From positions 51,278,001 through 51,342,000 of the forward strand of contig CM044320.1 of the NCBI GenBank assembly GCA_024291935.2: DNA of 64,000 bases, written 5' to 3'. The notes below the pieces were generated by a model. It saw nothing but the letters and a program-made list of their open reading frames with translations. It did no database searches and had not been told where the DNA came from. Every line of letters starts with the position of its first letter. Positions within the stretch are counted from its first letter, which is position 1. Source of the DNA: Okapia johnstoni (lineage: Eukaryota; Chordata; Mammalia; Artiodactyla; Giraffidae). Shown here in pieces: positions 32,470 through 44,771 of this stretch. The position numbers and the translations under genes are program-made.

Positions 32470-32995
32470 TCCAAATCAAACCACAATTTGGAGCCATGCT
32501 GTATTCTTTGAAAATTCTTTAATGTTGAATGAGTGAATAAACTCTGAGAGGCTGCCTTGTTTCCTAATCTTTAGAATCTCAGGATTGGAAAGAAACAAAG
32601 ATCAGGCTGTCAGTTCTCAACCCTTTACATCTATCCGAGCTTGAACATCTTCAGTGACGGGGGCTCGCCATCTTATGCAATGGTCTGTTCCATTGCCATA
32701 CAGCGCAGATGATTAGAACTGTTTTTTCTTGAGTCACTTTTTGTTTCTTCCAGTAGATCCAAGTTTCCTCAGTATTACTAATACAAAGTAAATTTAATTA
32801 GTTTCTCCCATGACTACTTTTCTCCTGGGAAAGGGAAGAGAGGCCCATGTTATTCCATGGTGATCAGAGAGCTCCAGATGGGGAGATTTCTACGTGGGAC
32901 ATCAGATCCACACTATTAGGTCAGCTCTGAAAATGAAACGGGGCAAGTGAATGGCTTAGAATTAGATCACTCACTTGCTCTCTGTCTTTGGGCAT
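32470..32995. other. Unique sequence
   Basis: No repeat or gene recognised. A poly-T at 32,439-32,453 precedes it, flanked by AAAGTGCTTTT on both sides. Confidence 0.45.
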
Positions 32996-33002
32996 GTCAC
33001 CT

Positions 33003-33180
33003 AATAATAATACCTAATAATTTCTACAGATTATGGAATGCTTAGTATGATAGAAACTGTAATCAGATATTTACATACATTTTCTTATTTAATCCTCATA
33101 TAATACTAATGGTATTATTATCTTTATATTACAGATGAAAATAAAGTTTAGAGAAATTAAATAGCCTCCTCAATGTCCCT
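33003..33180 (-). repeat. MIR SINE
   Basis: TATTTAATCCTCATATAATA, GGTATTATTATCTTTATATT, ACAGATGAAAATAAAG; antisense order. Confidence 0.75.
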
Positions 33181-36100
33181 ATGATATTATTCTATGTTTT
33201 TAAACTCCTACACTGATCTCCCTCCCTCAGTCTGCTAATGAAACAATGATAACCCTTATAACCAAGACTGCCCAGGGTAAAATGGCCAGTGTCAGTCCTG
33301 AAAATCCAATAGATCTCCAAGGGCAAACAAAGGATGATACAATAGTCATCAGCAGGAAATAGGAGAAAGCCCCAGCCAAGGTCACTGAGGGCTGCTATGG
33401 GCATGATATAGATAACGGTGAGTGACCCAAGAAACCAGTAGCTTGAGATGCCACGAAGATCTGGTAATAAGCTAAGGACAGAGTTCTTAAGAGGGCGTAA
33501 GTGCTGTAGAGATTAAAATCCCTCCTGCCACATCAGTTCAAAGTGAAAACAAGAGAAACATCAAAAATAAATGTAAACATTGCAAAGTTCAATAAGGTCT
33601 TTTTTTTTTTCTGTGCCCTAGAATACACAGGAGAACATAGGACACCTGATGGGTACTCAGCAGAGATAACGTGCATTGACAGACCTACAGGGGCTACAGA
33701 ACAAGCAGGTGGTGGTGGGAGAATGTTGCTAAAGGAAGTGAGACAAGGTAAGAGCCCAGTTACCATTACTGGGATGTAAGGATGTATCTGTCAAAATTTG
33801 GGGGATAAGGAGAACTGGTTAGGCCACCGAGTCCAATAATGAGACTGAATTTACAGAGTGATTGAGTGGCTTCATCGTAAAACATGGAGGGCTTAAGTAT
33901 CCTGGGAGATAAGTATACATTTAGGTGTTGATATAGATGGCTGTGATATTCCCCAGAGGAAGAGTTTGGTTTCAGTGAGTTCAGGATGATGTAGATTAAT
34001 ACACTTATTGATTTAGTAACAGCATTTTAGAAAAGAAGGAAATATTATAATCAATGTACATGTTGATTTTTAGGCATTTCAAGAATTCAGAAATGATAAA
34101 ATACAAAACAAAAGTTTAGTGAATACTATTGTAAATATAGTAATTAGAATTCTAACTCAGTTATATGGTGAAAGATTAAGACCAGAATTTTGAAAAAATG
34201 TGGGGCGAGGAGAAGCCTAATTATTGAATACAGTAGGAAAAAAAAGCAGATGGCATCAACTCTTCCTTTATCATTGTTCAATTTATGATTCAAATTAGAG
34301 CATTCTTCTTCTTAGGGCAGATGTGTCTGATGCTGGACAGGATGGTAGAGCCTTCTCTTGATCATCATGGTTAATGGTCTTAGGTCTTGGGTTTGGTGTC
34401 AAGATGTCATCAGAACCAGATGGATGTGTCAAAGTTCAGAGATCTAACTGAGCAAGACAGGTCCACAAGATTCTGGACTTCATTCAGAAATGAGGTTATC
34501 TCCTCAGCTCCACTGAGAAAACTTCAGGCTCTTTGCTTTAGGTTGTTTATGGTGACAAAGTGGAGGTAATTCTTGGAAGGCATCTGTATTTTCTACCCGG
34601 TATAATGGGTGAAGCTTTCCAAAAAGCTTGAGGCTTACTTGGTGGAAACCACTGACATAGATTCTCCATTTCTGATGGTTCTTAAGGTGAGAGGGGGGGA
34701 GAGCAATGTGAGAAATGGGGATGGAAATGGGAAATAAGAACAGGAGGGCATGACCATTACCATCACTTCCATTTTAAGATAAACATCCTAAGATAAACAC
34801 ATTCTAATCAAATAGAAAGTATGTCAATGGAAGTGCCACTTGGATGCTATCCTGTTGCTAAGGTTACTTCAGAGATAGAAAAATTTCAAGCAGATTATTG
34901 GTATGTGGCCCTGAAGACCTTAAATTACAAACAGAAAACTCAACTAGTAAGATAATACTGTATTATATTACCATTTCACACAGTTCAATTTTCTTAATAT
35001 CAATAGCATAAATTTCAATTATCATAAAATTAGTGTCTGAGTGGGCAAGAAACACATCTCTGCAAGGAAATGTTATTGCAATAATTGTTAATATAAGGGG
35101 GGTGGTGGTTTCAAGCTCTTCTGTGTGGCTCAAAGTTGCCTTCTTTTCAGTAATGTAAATGCTAAGCATATTTCCTTCTTCCCTAATGAGAAAAATTTAA
35201 ATCTAATTAAAATAGGGAAACTTCACTTGGTCTCATATCACGGTTGAGACACTGGGCATGTGTGAGGGGTTCCATGTAGCGGGCAGGCTGCATTTTTTTT
35301 TACAGTAGAGGAGTCAGAGACACGAGTGATGAAGTTGAGGGTTTTAGTTTATTTTTAGTGTTTTGATGAACATTCTCATCAAGTGAGTCTCTGAGTGTCT
35401 GCAGTGAAGTTGCATCTAAAACAAGATGCCAAGGTAAGAAAATATGGGATTATAGAGAGGGCACTTTGAGGTCCTGGCTTTATAATTATCATAGAAAAAC
35501 AAGCAAGACATCCAATAACAAACCAATAATCTTCTGGAAGCTTGAACTTTTTAATTCAGAGAGAGAAGTAAAGGAGCAAAAGGCACTGAGGGAAGAAGAG
35601 AGCGTGAAAAGAATAGGGACTATTGGTGTGAGTGTGCAAAGAGCAGATAAATAACAATTGTTAGATTTTCCTACTTTTAAGTTAGGAGCAAAATCTATAA
35701 AATGACAAAATCTCTTTCTTGTTCTTTTGGGAGTGCAATCAGATGTCTATTTATGCTGATTAACATTATGAGTATCTTGTATTTCACAAGGTCTCTAAAA
35801 GTCTTCTTTAATTCAAGGTAAGACATAAGAGACCCACAAGCTATTCTTGATGAGGATTCAAAGAAGCTATAGACCTATTCGAAATACAATGAGCTCAGGC
35901 AGAACGCTGTGCTACAATATCAATTATCCTCACTAAATAGGATCTCTGCCCCTTTTTTGTGTGTCTTTTTGGAATAAGAATATACATTGCCCTTATTAAT
36001 CCTACAGAATTACTTTTTTCCTGCTTCTTAGGAAATCTAGCAAATGCAGACAGTTTCAGCGAGTTAACAAAAAAATCTAATTTCCACTTGAGCAGCTCTG

Positions 36101-36650
36101 AGGTTAGGTCAGCAGAAAAAAAAACTGCAGTAGCTTGTGTTGATGAATATTTTATAAGCTCTACTATCTAATAAAGGATGTATTTAAAAATGGGCAGGAT
36201 GCTGGTTAAGAAAATGTCTTATTATTTAATTATTATGTAGATAAAAGTTAAGTATTGGGTAGGATGAAAGAATAAACCAGACCACAGACAAGTTTGATTT
36301 TGGGTCTTTAGACTTTTCATTTTATTTCACCATAGATCTTCCATCATGGCTGTAAGTGCTGACTTGTACAATCAGTGAGACCACAGGGGTGATTATAGAG
36401 CTTGACTCTTGTGGAGATTATTTAGTGGCCTCAATGGACAAGAGAAATCTTTAAAAAGCTTCTGATTAGCACCCCCAGTCAATGGAATTGCAAACCTTAT
36501 TATTTGAGTAAGGGCCAGAAAAGTACAGGCCAGTATAACCCCAAAATGACAGCTTGGCAGTATTTGGAGAATCTTACCACAGAGTTCAGAATTACACATA
36601 TCATGATCTATAATAATAATAATGACAATGATGGTGACAACAGCAACCCT
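33181..36650. other. 3.5-kb repeat-poor block
   Basis: The longest stretch in which I recognise no interspersed repeat, only short poly-T runs at 33,601 and 35,288. The longest open frame is 78 codons. No gene is supported, but the absence of SINEs and L1 for 3.5 kb is notable next to the repeat density elsewhere. Confidence 0.55.
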
Positions 36651-36654
36651 AAAA

Positions 36655-36835
36655 ATAGCAGCAATCATTTATTGAGCACTTACTATGTGCCAGGCATCAT
36701 GCCAAGTGCCTTACATGCATCATTTCTTCCAGCCTTCACAATAACTCCATGAGATAGGTACTATTATCATGCTCATTTGATGCTTAAGGAAAATGAGACT
36801 TATAGATGCTTATCTAGCAAGTGATTGAGTTGACT
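36655..36835 (-). repeat. MIR SINE, well preserved
   Basis: CATTTATTGAGCACTTACTA, TGTGCCAGGCATCATGCCAA, GAGATAGGTACTATTATCAT; antisense order. It is preceded by a short (AAT)n tract at 36,611-36,624. Confidence 0.88.
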
Positions 36836-37064
36836 CTAAAGCCAAGAGGCTTTGCTGGAATGGATGTCCACAATCCCACCTCTTGTCTCAAACCATAGTT
36901 TTTTGAAATGTCCAATGGAAAGATAATGAATGCTCATAAAAGAAACTGTTACACTAACTTTGCCATCAGCTGCACACTCCTTAGGTCTTGAAGAGGGGCC
37001 ATACCAGATCTCTCTAGCCAATGGAATTATGGAAGTTATGTATAGTAGGAAGTAGCTGATGAGG

Positions 37065-37285
37065 TGTTAGGTGTCCTGAGTTCTAGCACTAACTCAATCC
37101 GTAACAAGCTGTGTGACCTCGTCAAATCACTTCACCTCTCTCATTCTTAGCGGTTTATTCTTGAAAGTGATGATTATAATACTCGCTCTCCCTCCTTGCG
37201 GGGTTGTGCTGAGGAACAAATGTGATAATGTACCTGAAAGCTCTTGGAAGAGCTTCAGGCGTTATGTAAATGAAAGGTGGTAATT
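37065..37285 (+). repeat. MIR SINE
   Basis: GAGTTCTAGCACTAACTCAA, AGCTGTGTGACCTCGTCAAA, CCTTGCGGGGTTGTGCTGAG, GAAAGCTCTTGGAAGAGCTT. Confidence 0.85.
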
Positions 37286-37289
37286 AAAA

Positions 37290-38635
37290 ACCTCCAGAGA
37301 AGGGCAGCCTGTCTTAGTCATCAATTATCATGTTTTCTTCCTTGTCAAGAAACCTGTATTTTTCATGCTTCTTGGGGGTATAGATAGCTCTGTGCAAAAT
37401 TTTTGTTTGGGGAATGTGTGAAGAAAAGGATCATTCTGACAGCTCAAAACCTATTTATGATAAGAAATAACCACATATAAATTGATGAAACCAAAGGCAG
37501 ATGCATTCTAATGTGAAATTGTGAAAATTCATACCTCCATTTATTGGTTTTTACATTTAGTTGTAAGAAGATGGAATATTTAACTGTCATAACACACATA
37601 AAACCCAACTCTTTAAATAAGAAAGTGGTATAGGAATTGAATTCTTACTGAGAAAAACAGAAAAAGACTTCGGGAGAAAAATATGAAAACTATGAACACC
37701 AGAAAGCTTGGACTGTTCTCAAGCTTTGGAAACTTGGGTGTGGAGATGTATCTGAAAAGTTTGAATCCATTCTTTGCTCATGTTATATTTTTGATGAAAT
37801 TCAGTTATATTCCTGAATAGAAACCAAACCTAAACCAGGAAGGAGTGTTACTTCCAAGATGGTGGAATGGCACTGTGGAACATCTCAGCCTAAAGCTTCA
37901 GGAAGATCTGGGGAGTAATTCCAATTCTGCTGGATACAAGGTGCTGAATAACCTGTCTAAGTTTCTGTTTCTACCCAACTACTGCATGTACCATCCAATG
38001 TCCTAGGCATTATGTTACTAGAGAGACCCACAATATAACCTGAGTAATGAAGACTTAGCCAATGTAGTATTCATGTCTAAGTGCCATGGAGGTTCTGAAT
38101 TCTTCCTCCCTAACTTTCTGTCAGCACAGATAAATAGGGACGTGTACTAGTCTGAGCTTTATCTCCTCATGTTTTTCTTCATTTTTCCTGCCAAAAGTAT
38201 TCAAGGAAAGCAAACTGGATGGTGTGGGTTCTTAAGAATTTGTAATCAGATAAACGCAAGGCAATATCTGGAAAATCAGGATTTGACAGGAAAGGAACTC
38301 CAAAATTCACCACTTTAAATGTGTTGAGGCATATTGAATGAGTCTCAAATGACTGAGTAGGTTAGACTTTTCACAGATGGCAATGGCATGGCACTGAAGT
38401 TAATGCATGTGCATATCCTTAATGAGTTTCAAAGAAACTGTGTGTATCGGGAAAGTGCCAGGGAGCTTGCAACTTTTGATATACAGCTGTCCAAAACTTG
38501 CCAAAAAGTTGACCTAAATAATGTTTATGTTACTGAATGATCAGAATTCTGTAATTTATTCTCAAATTTAAGTTAGACCATCAGAGAGCCTTAACTTAGA
38601 CCAGTTGGCCCCCTCATAAAGTTTGGTTTTAGTTT
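37290..38635. other. Unique sequence
   Basis: No repeat or gene recognised over 1.3 kb; no frame above 60 codons. Confidence 0.5.
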
Positions 38636-38636
38636 T

Positions 38637-38838
38637 GTGGCTGTTCAGTCACTAAATTGTGTCCAACTCTTTGCAACCCCATGGACTGCAGCATGCCAGG
38701 CTTCCCTGTCCTTCAGTATCTCCTGGAGTTTGCTAAAACTCATGTGCATTGAGTAGGTGACGCTATCCAACCATCCCATTCTCTGTTGCCCCTGCTCTTC
38801 TGGCCCTCAGTCTTTCCCAGCATGAGGGTCTTTTCTTT
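38637..38838 (-). mobile_element. BovB 3'-end copy, ~200 bp
   Basis: GTGGCTGTTCAGTCACTAAA, CTGCAGCATGCCAGGCTTCC, CAGTCTTTCCCAGCATGAGG. TTTTAGTTT occurs at 38,627-38,635 and 38,858-38,866, a possible duplication. A poly-T lies on the unexpected side. Confidence 0.9.
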
Positions 38839-38879
38839 CTTTTTTTTTTTTGCTAGATTTTAGTTTAGCATCACACTGA

Positions 38880-39070
38880 AGACCCCAACCTCGGCCTGTT
38901 AGGAATGGGGTAACACAACAGGAGGTGAGTGGTGGGCCAGAGAGTGAAGGTTCATCTGCTGTTCCCCATTGGTCGCATTACTGCCCGAATCATCCTCCCT
39001 GCACCCCAGCCCATGGAAAAACTGTCTTCCACAAAACCAGTCCCTGGTGCTAAAAAATAATTGGAGACTG
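38880..39070. mobile_element. hAT-type DNA transposon fossil, second copy
   Basis: GGCCTGTTAGGAATGGGGTA, ACACAACAGGAGGTGAGTGG, CTGTCTTCCACAAAACCAGT and CCCTGGTGCTAAAAAATAAT share ends and the CCTGGTGCCAAAA-type phrase with the element at 17,180. No 8-base duplication is clear. Confidence 0.65.
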
Positions 39071-39159
39071 TGGCTATAGACCTCTGGGAAGCCCAGACCT
39101 CTAACAGAAAGTGTTAACCGACATGGTCCATGAAGTACACCACTATATTTGTGTTAGGG

Positions 39160-39725
39160 GTCCTGTCCCTCTCAGAGATAAGCCTGACTACATTCTTGCC
39201 ACTCTCAAATCTCTCTTCTGTGCTGTGAGCAGAGAGATTTTTCTAATAATTGTGTATAATCATGCTATTCTCCTACACAATAATCTTAATTGCTTCTAGA
39301 CTATTTACAGAACCAAATCTAAGTTTCTTTTCAAAGCATTCAAAATCCTTCTTGAAGTGGCTTCATATTACCTGCCTAGCCTCACTTCTTCCCTCTAGCC
39401 TTTTGAGCCCCTGCTCTGGCAATACTGAACGTTCAAACACCATTCCTTCAGCTTGCAGTGTTCTTCCCTCGTTTGTCTTCTGAATTACCCAATCTCGAAG
39501 CCTCAGCTCAGCATCTTCTGTAGAATGTTGACTCCCCCAAGTTGACTTTAGAGCTGCTTTGCCTGCTTCAGTCCCAATTCAAGCAACACTTATACTGTCT
39601 TGTAATTGTGGTTTTGTTTCATTTCATTTTGTTGATCTGGATCCCCTCTACAGCGTGCTTCTGAAAGGCAGGATCAGTTTCCCATTCACGCCCCTAAGAC
39701 ACCAGCGCCCACCACAGCATTCAAG
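39160..39725 (+). repeat. L2 LINE 3' region
   Basis: L2-like order: TGAGCAGAGAGATTTTTCTA, GAAGTGGCTTCATATTACCT, CTTCAGCTTGCAGTGTTCTT, then GAAAGGCAGGATCAGTTTCC. Diverged; a short frame across it is not a gene. Confidence 0.6.
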
Positions 39726-39729
39726 CCAT

Positions 39730-40845
39730 TGTTACTGCTTGTTTTCTCCTGATTACAAGCAAGTTGTTGCCTTCCCCTCTTTCTTTTCTCTCCTGGTCCT
39801 CATCTTAAAAATGGCTTTTTAATAATCTCGATCAAGGGATGAAAGCAGTTGGAAGAGCAGCTTTGACACATTCTGAACTATTGTTTGAAAGAGAGGTAGT
39901 CCTGTGATGGAAGTACTTGTCCAAAAATTCACCTCTGTTCTGATTTTGTGTGACATTTCCTATCATGTAGAACATGATTAGCTGCCTTTTCAAGTGCTTC
40001 TTCAGGCCAAGTCTATTAATGAGATTTTGTTTAGTCCAGTGTGAGTCAGAGCCAAACATGTTTGCTCACAGGTGCGCATTAAAAGAACAGGGTTTGACTG
40101 GTAAGTGGCAGCCCAATCTTTAGGGCTGAGATAATTTTCCAAAGCTGATTTTCTTAGTGTTCAGCAAAGTGGAATGTAATTTTAATTTGCAAGGAGGACT
40201 TCGGCTTCCATGAAACATAACTATCAGCTTTTTCTCAAAGAATTTCTTCACATTGATGCCAGGGAGGTCGAATGGAATAGTTAGAGATACAAACAAATTT
40301 AATAAAGAGGAGGCCCTGAACAAATTAAAATTTCTGAAATTTCCTTTGACAAAAATGTTCAGCCAGTATTCTTGTTTAATGATGTCCAAATACTCATTTA
40401 GTATGAACGTAAGAGCAGAACATCACAGGCATGTATATTTTAAGATATTACAAAGCCAAATTGAATAAAATTTTAGCTCACCAAGCAGTCAAAGGCATCA
40501 AAGATGTTTATCTACTTGCTGAAGATACTTTATGTGGAGGGTTCAAATGGGCAAAACTTTTTAATTGGTTCACTTCTCCAGTGGAACACATAAAAAGTTT
40601 ATGGAGGCAACAATTCAATAGGCACTGCCGCACCAGAGCATAGCATCAACTATTTATAACTCAGCCTGCCAACCAGACATGCAGCCACGTCAGAATGAGA
40701 TATAAAAATTCACCAAGTGAGTAGATTTTCATTAACCATTCATTTCCTTTTGTAAAATTGAAGGCCATATAACTAATTCTCTCACCTCAGTCTTCTTACA
40801 TAGCACCACCTGGGAAGGCCTATATAAAAATTACATGTAAGTAAA
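39730..40845. other. Repeat-free block
   Basis: No repeat recognised. The 89-codon minus frame at 40,389-40,120 has no domain I recognise and no splice context. The sequence at 40,180-40,680 is high-complexity and could be conserved non-coding DNA, which is inference only. Confidence 0.5.
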
Positions 40846-40855
40846 TGTACTATTA

Positions 40856-41070
40856 GGGGTTTCCCAGATGGCTCGGTGGTAAAGAATCTGCCTGTCAATG
40901 CAGAAGATGTAGGATTGATCCCTAATCTGGGAAGATCCCTTGGAGAAGGAAATGGCAACCTACTCCAGGATTCTTGCCTGGGAAAACCCCATGGACAGAG
41001 GAGCCTGGTGGGTTACAGTCCATGGGGGTGTAAAGAGTTGGACACAACTTCGCAGCAACAATGAAAACAA
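40856..41070 (+). mobile_element. Bov-tA SINE with TSD
   Basis: Head GGTTTCCCAGATGGCTCGGT, body CTCCAGGATTCTTGCCTGGG, end GTTGGACACAACTTCGCAGC. Duplication TGTACTATT at 40,846-40,854 and 41,072-41,080. Confidence 0.94.
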
Positions 41071-41080
41071 GTGTACTATT

Positions 41081-42025
41081 TAGGTACCCAATGTAATAGA
41101 AAGCTGATTGATTCCAATGCAAATAAATGAACAATATAATAAACTCATGGATGATATGATTCTCTGTTCCCTGCCCTCTTTTTTCCTTCCTCCAATCCGA
41201 CGGTTCCTCTGAACTGTCAGTAGGAGGGGGTCACAGGGATAGCAGCCAGCCCAGTATTCTCATTTCTAATGCTTCCCCAGGACATTTATTAGTAACTGCA
41301 GAGTTGGGAGGAATAGTTTAGGGATACTCAGCCACATATACAAAGATGAGCAAGGGCGAGGTCTCCTGATGATCTATGGAACTGAGGGCTTTACTGACAC
41401 TTCACAAGTGGTGTAGAACTCAGATCCATGAAGACATTGTTTTGCTACAGAATAACCTTGGGAACATGAGTTTGTTGAGTTTTTTCCTACTTTTTTTTTT
41501 TTTTTAAACAGAGGGAAGGCAAGGTAATGGAAAGGTTGGCATTATAAAAGTCAACAGACAATAGTATGAACTTGGGAGCAGTATTCCTTTTCACAGTGAA
41601 AACTACCTGATGACTGCTATTGTTATGTCTCTTTCACCTTAGAGTTTCACCTGTTTAGTTGTTGGGATGAAGGTGACTTTGACCTCATGGTACAATTAGC
41701 CCAAGGGGATTGGAGTTTTGCTGGAGGGAAAGGGGCAACAGTGGGTCTCAGTATTGTGGATGAAGAATGTCACCTTCCATATCATAGTATCATCACCTTC
41801 CATAGTAAATGATGTTGCTTGCATCAAACAATCAGCCACTGCAGTCACCTCCCTCACCCCTACTGTGTACCCTTAGGGGATGCAGGATGGAGGAAATCAG
41901 GATGCGGGCTCTAGATAGTTATGGTGCATATCAAAGGAATGAGTTCAGTGAGCCCAGACTCTTGCATCTTCCCATACAGAGAAAAATGCTAAGTCCATTA
42001 ACTTCAGATGTCTAGTTTTTCTTTA
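41081..42025. other. Unique sequence
   Basis: No repeat or gene recognised. Poly-T at 41,491-41,505. Confidence 0.45.
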
Positions 42026-42029
42026 ATTA

Positions 42030-42225
42030 ACAGTAGTCTTTTGATGTTTGAACTACCTGGCTTTTGTTGCAAAGACTCCAGTATATCCTGGTTCCTTCCT
42101 TACCTCTTCAAAACGGCCCCTCAGAGCTGAGAGGCAGTGTCTCCTGAGCTTAAGACCTCAATACATCTGCCGAATAAAACATAATTTTCAACTTTTACAT
42201 TGTTCATTTTTTTCAGTCAACAGTG
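42030..42225 (+). mobile_element. Ruminant ERV-type LTR fragment, 3' portion
   Basis: CTCTTCAAAACGGCCCCTCA, GAGCTGAGAGGCAGTGTCTC, CTGCCGAATAAAACATAATT and TTTTTTTCAGTCAACAGTG match, from memory, the R-U5 portion of ruminant endogenous retroviral LTRs. No internal retroviral region is present, so this is a solo or truncated LTR. The left edge is uncertain. Confidence 0.55.
42173..42178 (+). promoter_or_regulatory. LTR polyadenylation signal AATAAA
   Basis: AATAAA in the LTR-like context CTGCCGAATAAAAC, the expected R-region position. Whether it is used is unknown. Confidence 0.5.
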
Positions 42226-42239
42226 TTAAAGTTAATAGA

Positions 42240-42640
42240 AATCAGAGTCGGTATCTCCCTTAGATGACATCAATATCCACAGACCAACAGACCTTATCCT
42301 ATGACTCTTTTCTTCTGAGTGTAATAAGGGCTTCTAATGAGTTTTATGAGGAGTTTAGATGAAGATTGATTTCTGTCACACGCTCTGCTTGGCTGCTGGG
42401 GTTTCTCAGAGAATTGCCTGCTTGTGTCCAGCATACGATGTCACGAAATGTTTTGTGTTCGAGAAATGTGCTGGAGAAGTGATGCAGTGGCGTTTAACTG
42501 ACTCCTCCTGCTTCCTGTCCTAAACGATCTGCCGTGGGGGTGAGATGAGCATGGCAGGACTATCCTACTCTGCAAGGAGGGGCTGAGGTTCAGAGGATAT
42601 TTACTGGGCATTATAGTTAGTAAAGATTATAATCATCACA
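42240..42640. other. Unique sequence
   Basis: No repeat or gene recognised. Confidence 0.45.
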
Positions 42641-42644
42641 ACCA

Positions 42645-42850
42645 AAATAACCAGCACTTATTGAGCACCTACTGTATGCTGAGTTCTTTGTGGGCAAATT
42701 TACATACAGTATCGCATCATTATATGGAATCCTTATTATCACCCAGGGAGCTCAGCATCACAAAGCTCACTGTATGGAAAAATGAGGTTCAGAGATCTCA
42801 AGTCATGCATCCAAATCACACAGTGAGTAAAGGGGAAGCAGGGATTTGTT
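42645..42850 (-). repeat. MIR SINE
   Basis: CACTTATTGAGCACCTACTG, CATACAGTATCGCATCATTA, AATCACACAGTGAGTAAAGG; antisense order. Confidence 0.82.
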
Positions 42851-42984
42851 GGGGAGGAAGACATTTTCCTCTACTCTTCTAGCTTCTTCTGACTGGGCTG
42901 TGTGGTGACAAGGGAACACAGAGAGGACCTTTTTTTTTCTTTTAAAGATGTTTTACTGTTTATTTAACCACTCTCTGTTTTTGA

Positions 42985-43830
42985 ATTTCTTCTTTTTTTT
43001 TAAATTAAAATTTTGTTTTGTTGCTGTAGTTTAGTCACTAAAGTGAAAGTGAAAGTCGCTCAGTTGTGTCCCACTCTTTGGGACTCCATGGACTGTCCAT
43101 GGAACTCTCCAGGCCAGAATACTGGAGTGGGTGGCCGTTCCCTTCTCCAGGGAATCTTCCCAACCCAGGGATCAAACCCAGGTCTCCCACATTGCAGGCA
43201 GATTCTTTACCAGCTGAGCCACCAGGCAAGCCCAAGAATACTGGAGTGGGTTGCCATTCCCTTCTCCAGGGGATATTCCTGACCCAGGGATCAAATCCTC
43301 ATCTTCTGCATTGGCAGGCAGATTCTTTACCACTTAGATACCATATAGTTGTTTTACAGTGTTGTGTTAGTTTCAGATGTATAGCAAAGTGATTCAGTTA
43401 CACATGTACATATATCTGTTCTTTTCCAGCTTCTTTTCCCATATAGATTATTACAGAGTATTGAGTAGAGTTCCCTGAGCTATACAGCAGGTCTTTGTTG
43501 ATTATCTATTTTATATATAGTAATGTGTGTATGTTTGTTCCAAACTCCTAATTTATCCCTACTCCCTGCCCCTGTTTTCCCTTTGGTCACCATAAGTTTG
43601 TTTTAGGAGTCTGTGAATCTGTTTCTGTTTAGTAAATAAATTCATTTGTATTATTTTTTAAGATTTCACATATAAGTTATGTCATATGATATTTATCATT
43701 CTCTGTCTGACTTACTTCACTTAGGATGATAATCTCTAGGTTCATCCATGTTGCTGCAAATGGCATTATTTCATTCTTTTTATGGCTCAGTAATATTCAT
43801 TGTATATATCTACCACAGCTTTATCCATTG
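42985..43830 (-). mobile_element. Artiodactyl L1 3' region, antisense, split by a SINE
   Basis: Poly-T and AAATTAAAATTTTG leader, then after the SINE TTTTACAGTGTTGTGTTAGT, GAGTTCCCTGAGCTATACAG, TTTTATATATAGTAATGTGT, CTGTCTGACTTACTTCACTT and CATGTTGCTGCAAATGGCAT. The 5' truncation is near 43,830. Confidence 0.9.
43039..43340 (-). mobile_element. Bov-tA SINE with partial internal duplication (dimer-like)
   Basis: A complete antisense Bov-tA (GAAAGTGAAAGTCGCTCAGT ... AGCTGAGCCACCAGGCAAGC) is followed by a second copy of the central and head parts (GAATACTGGAGTGGGTTGCC, CCCAGGGATCAAATCCTCAT). It lacks the second tail. It sits inside the L1 3' UTR. Confidence 0.9.
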
Positions 43831-44197
43831 AGAGGACTCTGATCTTTAGGCCCTGTTCCCTTCACCACATCTAGCTCATATTCTCTGCAGGTGTTTCTGG
43901 TGATAGCTCTATTCCAGGAACAGGCCTTGTATGGAGCACTTCTCCTGGCCCAATGAAGCACATAGAAGCCAGAACTATGGCACAGGCTTTTGAGAAAAGA
44001 AAGAGCTTTATTAAGAGGTTGATGGCCTTAGGAGATACAACTCAAATCTGTCTCCCCAATTCAGAGTTTAAAGCAGAAATTTAAGGGGTAAGGGATTTTC
44101 AAACTTGGAAGCTGATTGGCTAGTCTAGAATCAGTCCATAAGCTACTTGTGCTGCTGGAAGCAGATTTTCCTTATTGAAGGACTTCTTTCTTTGTAA

Positions 44198-44320
44198 TGG
44201 AGAAGGAAATGGCAACCCATTCCAGTGTTCTTGCCTGGAAAATTCCACGGACAGAGGAACCTGACAGGTTACAGTCCATGGGGCTGCAAAGAGTTGGACG
44301 TGACTGAGCGACTAACACTC
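44198..44320 (+). mobile_element. Bov-tA 3' half with TSD
   Basis: TGGAGAAGGAAATGGCAACC through GACGTGACTGAGCGACTAAC, lacking the tRNA head. Perfect TCTTTGTAA at 44,189-44,197 and 44,321-44,329, so the truncation happened at insertion. Confidence 0.93.
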
Positions 44321-44639
44321 TCTTTGTAAAAGGTTCTGGTGACAATATTTCTGTTCTTTGAGTTCGGTATACTGGAGATTCTTGATTCTGGGGTGATCTG
44401 GGAGACAGAGGTTCCTGTCTTGCACATGAGCAGTACTGTCTTTGTAAAATAACTCAAGGTTTGGTTAAACAACAGCCTATTTAAGGAGGCAAAACCAGTT
44501 TAAGCTGTTTTACATGCAGTTTCAGGTCCTGTGTCTGAATTGTTTTAGGCAGTTAGGGGGAAGGTCAAAGTTTCTTCCTGAGTCATTTGGGCCTTGATTG
44601 TTTTCAGCTAAAATAATTTGCATGCTAGTGACTAATTGG

Positions 44640-44771
44640 TGTCACTGACTCAATGGACATGAGTTTGAGTAAACTCCGGGAGTTGGTGATGGACAGGGAA
44701 GCCTGGCATGCTGCAGTCCATGGGGTCGCAAAGAGTTAGACACAACTGAGTGACTGAACTGAATTGAAAGA
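44640..44771 (+). mobile_element. BovB 3' end, sense, 132 bp, with TSD
   Basis: TCACTGACTCAATGGACATG through CTGAGTGACTGAACTGAATT. Flanks GACTAATTGG (44,630-44,639) and GACTAATTAG (44,772-44,781) differ at one base. Confidence 0.93.

Noticed and set aside
40120..40389. 89-codon minus-strand frame in a repeat-free block
   Set aside because: No recognisable family and no initiation or splice context. Kept only as part of the unique block description.
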